From the NCBI GenBank assembly GCA_030611505.1, contig JAUWPO010000007.1, forward strand, positions 1-35,648: a DNA stretch of 35,648 nt, in the 5' to 3' direction. Source of the stretch: Chloroflexota bacterium. GTDB lineage: Bacteria; Chloroflexota; Anaerolineae; Anaerolineales; UBA4823. The notes below the pieces were generated by a model. The model did no database searches, was not told the DNA's origin, and worked only from the letters and a program-made list of their open reading frames with translations. The translations under genes were made by a program, and so were the position numbers. Positions 33,064 through 35,648 of the stretch are shown piece after piece; position 1 is the first letter of the stretch; every line of letters begins with the position of its first letter.

Positions 33064-34200
33064 ATGGATGATCGCCTGATTGATCGTGTACTCAATTTGG
33101 CTGTGGACATTCAGCAGATATCTGCCCCTCCACTGGATGAGGGCTTGCGGGGAGAATTTGTTCGGGATAGATTTATAGCTGAGGGGCTGAGTGGTGTAAC
33201 GACTGACAAAATTGGGAACGTCTATGCAAGGGTTCCCGGCGCGGGAGCATCTCTTCCTCTGGTGGTTACGGCACACCTGGACACAGTTTTCCCGGTTGGA
33301 ACGGATTTGAAGGTCCGGCGCAAGGGGGATAAGATATTCGGTCCGGGTATTGGGGATAACTCGCTCGGTGTGGCTGGATTATTCGGTCTGCTGTGGGTGT
33401 TAACCGCCGGGCAAGAGTTTGAGGGTGGAGTTGACATCCGGCTGCACACCGGGCTGCCTGGGGATTTGTGGCTGGTGGCGAATGTGGGGGAGGAAGGGCT
33501 GGGCGACTTGCGCGGGATGCGGGCTGTAGTGGATCGTTTTGGTGACAATGTTCTTGCGTACGTTGTACTGGAGGGCATGGCTCTGGGGCAGATCTACCAC
33601 CGCGCCCTGGGTGTACAGCGCTACCGTATCAGCGTACAGACAATGGGGGGACATTCCTGGGTAGATTTCGGGCAACCGTCGGCGATAAATGAACTGGCGA
33701 CGCTGGTCACCCGTCTGACAGCGCTGCCGCTCCCTGAGCAACCGCGCACTTCGTTAAACGTAGGAGTTATTTTGGGTGGGACAAGCGTTAACACCATCGC
33801 TGCCCAAGCGCAGCTTGAATTGGATCTGCGCTCGGTGGATGGTAAGGCGTTGGATTTGCTGGTTAAACGGGTAGAAGCGTTGGTTGAATCAACCTGCAAG
33901 CCTGGTGTGGAGGTAGCACGGGAGTTGATTGGGCAGCGCCCAGCCGGCAGCATCCCCCAGAATCATCCTCTAGTTCTATTAGCTAAGCGCTGCTTGTTGG
34001 AACAGGGTATCCGGTCGAATTTGGCCATTGGCTCGACGGACGCCAATGTCCCGCTCAGCCGGGGCATTCCGGCTGTCTGCCTGGGTTTGTCCACTGGTTC
34101 CGGAGCGCATACGCTGAATGAATATATCTATACCCAGCCGTTGGTGAAGGGGCTGAGCCAATTAGTGTACCTGGTTAGGGGAATGTATGGGGAGTTGTGA
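33064..34200 (+). CDS. M20-family metallopeptidase/amidohydrolase
   Basis: A 378-residue zinc hydrolase of the M20 clan (peptidase T, carboxypeptidase G2, ArgE/DapE-like). Visible ligands and catalytic residues are VVTAHLDTVFP (His ligand and Asp), GPGIGDNSLGVAG (bridging Asp), NVGEEGLGDLRG (catalytic Glu and ligand Glu) and STGSGAHTLNEYI (C-terminal His). GGHSWVDFGQPSAINELA marks the dimerisation domain of this subgroup. It would cleave a dipeptide, tripeptide or acylated amino acid in the cytoplasm. It starts 2 nt after the kinase stop, so the two are co-transcribed and probably coupled. Confidence 0.88.
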   Translation: MDDRLIDRVLNLAVDIQQISAPPLDEGLRGEFVRDRFIAEGLSGVTTDKIGNVYARVPGAGASLPLVVTAHLDTVFPVGTDLKVRRKGDKIFGPGIGDNSLGVAGLFGLLWVLTAGQEFEGGVDIRLHTGLPGDLWLVANVGEEGLGDLRGMRAVVDRFGDNVLAYVVLEGMALGQIYHRALGVQRYRISVQTMGGHSWVDFGQPSAINELATLVTRLTALPLPEQPRTSLNVGVILGGTSVNTIAAQAQLELDLRSVDGKALDLLVKRVEALVESTCKPGVEVARELIGQRPAGSIPQNHPLVLLAKRCLLEQGIRSNLAIGSTDANVPLSRGIPAVCLGLSTGSGAHTLNEYIYTQPLVKGLSQLVYLVRGMYGEL

Positions 34201-34257
34201 TAATAATCCCCTCAGACCCCCTGCGAGCGCCTCCTTTGACAGTCCACACCTGCTTGA

Positions 34258-34293
34258 GCAGGGTCCGTGACCCTGCCATATAGTGAACTATAT
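34258..34293. terminator. Two adjacent hairpins between convergent genes
   Basis: GCAGGGTC (34258-34265) and GACCCTGC (34269-34276) form a perfect 8-bp stem with a 3-nt loop. Next to it ATATAGT (34278-34284) and ACTATAT (34287-34293) form a 7-bp stem with a 2-nt gap. They fill the space between the M20 gene and the ecfT stop, and may terminate transcription from both sides, although there is no long T-run. Confidence 0.5.
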
Positions 34294-34294
34294 A

Positions 34295-35167
34295 TTATCC
34301 TCCCAAGTTTTGGATAAGGGACAGGGGGACGAAAAATTTTCCAAACCCAAATAGAGAAAGACTGAGCGAAACGACCAATAAAACGATGGAAAAGGCTATC
34401 AGGGCATAGTCGCGCCATCGGTAGTGCAGTTGGATCAGCCAGGTGCGTGGACCGATTCCGAAAGCGCGCAGATCCATGGCGTCGATGATGTCTTCGCTGC
34501 CGATGATAGCGTGGATAGTGACCGGTACGATCAAAGGCGCCATTTTGCGCACCTGGGCGATCAGCCCACCGCGGATATTTTCAAGCTCGTAGCCGCGGGC
34601 GCGTTGGGCGTCGTAGGTGAGCTGGAAGTCGCGTGCAAAGGTGGGGACGAAGCGCATCGTCAGATCCATGGCGTATGCGAACTTGTCGGGCATTCCCAGA
34701 CCGCGGAAGGTGACCCCGTAAAGGGAGGGGTTCAGCGAATAGGGGATGATAATGGTCATGATAGCGATGCTGAGCACGCGGAAGAGCTGGCTGATGGCGA
34801 AAAAGATGCGTTCCACGGTGATTGTCAATGTCGGCTGCCAACCGATAATTGTGAAGGGAGCCGAGATGGTACGGATCGTGTGTTCTTCGGTATAGACCTC
34901 CATTCCCCCGCGACCGGTCAGAAATGTCAGGAAGGCGAAGAAAGTTACGAACCCGAGGATGAAGATCAAGGCGCGGTACATCTCCCGAAATTGGATGCGG
35001 GACCCATAAAGGCTCAGCAGCGCCAGCGCCAGGAAAAAAGCCAGATAACGTAGATCCCAGAACATGAGCGTGGAGACCAGGAAGCAAACGTAAAATATCA
35101 GCCAGGCTCGGGGATCAAACTTTTGAACTATAGAATTTCTGTCTCGATAACGCCAGGTTACGAGCAT
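34295..35167 (-). CDS. ecfT: Energy-coupling factor transporter transmembrane protein EcfT
   Basis: A 290-residue membrane scaffold (CbiQ/EcfT family) that links two EcfA ATPases to a substrate-binding S component in vitamin or metal uptake. Around six helices are visible. Between them lie the two coupling motifs that contact the ATPases: AQRARG (in LTYDAQRARGYELE) and the second Ala-x-x-x-Arg type block (DAMDLRAFGIG). Length is normal. The ATG has only a weak GGA upstream. It follows the S-component gene after about 105 bp containing a G-rich inverted repeat. The EcfA genes are not in this window and probably lie to the right. Confidence 0.88.
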   Translation of the reverse strand: MLVTWRYRDRNSIVQKFDPRAWLIFYVCFLVSTLMFWDLRYLAFFLALALLSLYGSRIQFREMYRALIFILGFVTFFAFLTFLTGRGGMEVYTEEHTIRTISAPFTIIGWQPTLTITVERIFFAISQLFRVLSIAIMTIIIPYSLNPSLYGVTFRGLGMPDKFAYAMDLTMRFVPTFARDFQLTYDAQRARGYELENIRGGLIAQVRKMAPLIVPVTIHAIIGSEDIIDAMDLRAFGIGPRTWLIQLHYRWRDYALIAFSIVLLVVSLSLSLFGFGKFFVPLSLIQNLGG

Positions 35168-35190
35168 GGTATTTTCCGAATTACGAAAAA

Positions 35191-35236
35191 GGGGATAGGG
35201 GATAAGGGGGAAGGGGACTCGTTTTTTCCCCTTCCC
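35191..35236. repeat. G-tract cluster with inverted repeat (possible G-quadruplex)
   Basis: Four G-runs of 4-5 bases (35191-35216) with loops of 2-4 nt form a G-quadruplex pattern on the plus strand. GGGAAGGGG (35208-35216) also pairs perfectly with CCCCTTCCC (35228-35236) across an 11-nt loop. More C-runs continue to about 35265. The sequence lies between two genes of one presumed operon. Confidence 0.65.
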
Positions 35237-35272
35237 TATAACCCTTGTTCTCTAACCCTTATCCCTTGTTAT

Positions 35273-35648
35273 TTATCTTCCCGATTGGCGCTGGACGGCT
35301 GCATAGGCGCCGACCAGGAGTGGCACCAGGATGGCAGCGAAGATCAGGTTTGGTCCTGCCGCAGGGATATACTCACCCACGATGGCGACCGGGAACGAGA
35401 ACCCGTTGATCCAAATATCGGATATGGCCGCAAAACCGATGCCCAGCAGGTTGCCGAGCATAGCCCAGGTTACCGCCGCAGCAATGTTGATATTGCCTCT
35501 GAACAACAGGTACACGATCAGCACGACCAGGAAGCCAATCACCAGTGTAACACCGGCAATCAGGCTGATCTGCTGGTCACCGAAGATACCCGCTGGGACG
35601 TCAAAGAAAAGCATATTGGGGATCCCGCGGTTCAAGAAGAAGACCAGT
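35273..35648 (-). CDS. ECF transporter S (substrate-binding) component, 5' end cut by window
   Basis: At least 125 residues of a small integral membrane protein whose frame remains open to the window edge (upstream codons read LVFF before LNRGIPN), so its start lies outside. Visible helices are ISLIAGVTLVIGFLVVLIVYLLF, INIAAAVTWAMLGNLLGIGFAAI and NLIFAAILVPLLVGAYAAV. Its position before ecfT and the short hydrophobic helices fit an S component, which would select the vitamin or other substrate. The substrate cannot be predicted from this part. An apparent TTG start at 35635 is only an effect of the cut. Confidence 0.62.
   Translation of the reverse strand, partial: LVFFLNRGIPNMLFFDVPAGIFGDQQISLIAGVTLVIGFLVVLIVYLLFRGNINIAAAVTWAMLGNLLGIGFAAISDIWINGFSFPVAIVGEYIPAAGPNLIFAAILVPLLVGAYAAVQRQSGR

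Noticed and set aside
34424-35053. Long open frame antisense to ecfT (209 codons)
   Set aside because: ecfT on the other strand has clear family motifs; the antisense product is Asp/Glu/Gly-rich, without domains or a start signal.
1-35648. CRISPR arrays, tRNA or rRNA genes
   Set aside because: No regularly spaced repeats, cloverleaf sequences or rRNA motifs were seen on either strand.

Overview
The window looks like a piece of chromosome from a member of the Chloroflexota, most likely Anaerolineae. This rests on overall gene style and content (stand-alone Lon-like protease, M29-like aminopeptidase, ECF transporter, many GT2/GT4/GT39 enzymes, roughly balanced base composition), not on a marker gene, so treat it as tentative. 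No rRNA, tRNA or CRISPR array was found.

Region 1 (1-2572): right-hand end of an integrated mobile element. A consensus promoter drives a short structured RNA ending in an intrinsic terminator (about 66-222). A large serine recombinase (337-1971) follows and runs directly into comM, which it has split: only the first 218 codons of comM remain here. The last ~16 codons of the recombinase are antisense host comM sequence. The rest of the element and of comM must lie left of the window.

Region 2 (2588-6250, minus strand): a Lon-like protease with an intact Ser-Lys dyad and a divergent M29-type aminopeptidase. Between them sits a short decayed second copy of the comM 5' end. The lon promoter appears to use part of it.

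Region 3 (6484-7504): a small secreted protein with its own promoter and terminator, then a small two-helix membrane protein.

Region 4 (7562-24994): a ~17 kb surface-glycan locus. It holds two GT4 and three GT2 glycosyltransferases, two GT39/ArnT-like integral-membrane glycosyltransferases, a Wzx-type flippase, a polysaccharide deacetylase, an ICMT-like membrane methyltransferase, a radical SAM/SPASM protein and two UDP-galactopyranose-mutase/amine-oxidase-like flavoproteins. One flavoprotein carries a C-terminal two-helix membrane module, and the next gene encodes the same module alone. The gene set fits assembly of a lipid-linked glycan, its export by the flippase, and late glycosylation and trimming outside. 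The product is unknown.

Region 5 (25244-34200): hpt, two small membrane proteins starting from a probable leaderless transcript, then a TetR-controlled export operon (ABC-2 permease, HlyD-like adaptor, two ABC ATPases) resembling E. coli YbhGFSR but with the ATPase split and one permease. A PfkB-type kinase (probable leaderless GTG start) and an M20 peptidase follow.

Region 6 (34258-35648, minus strand): part of an ECF vitamin/metal-type transporter, EcfT plus an S component cut by the window edge, separated by a G-rich inverted repeat.
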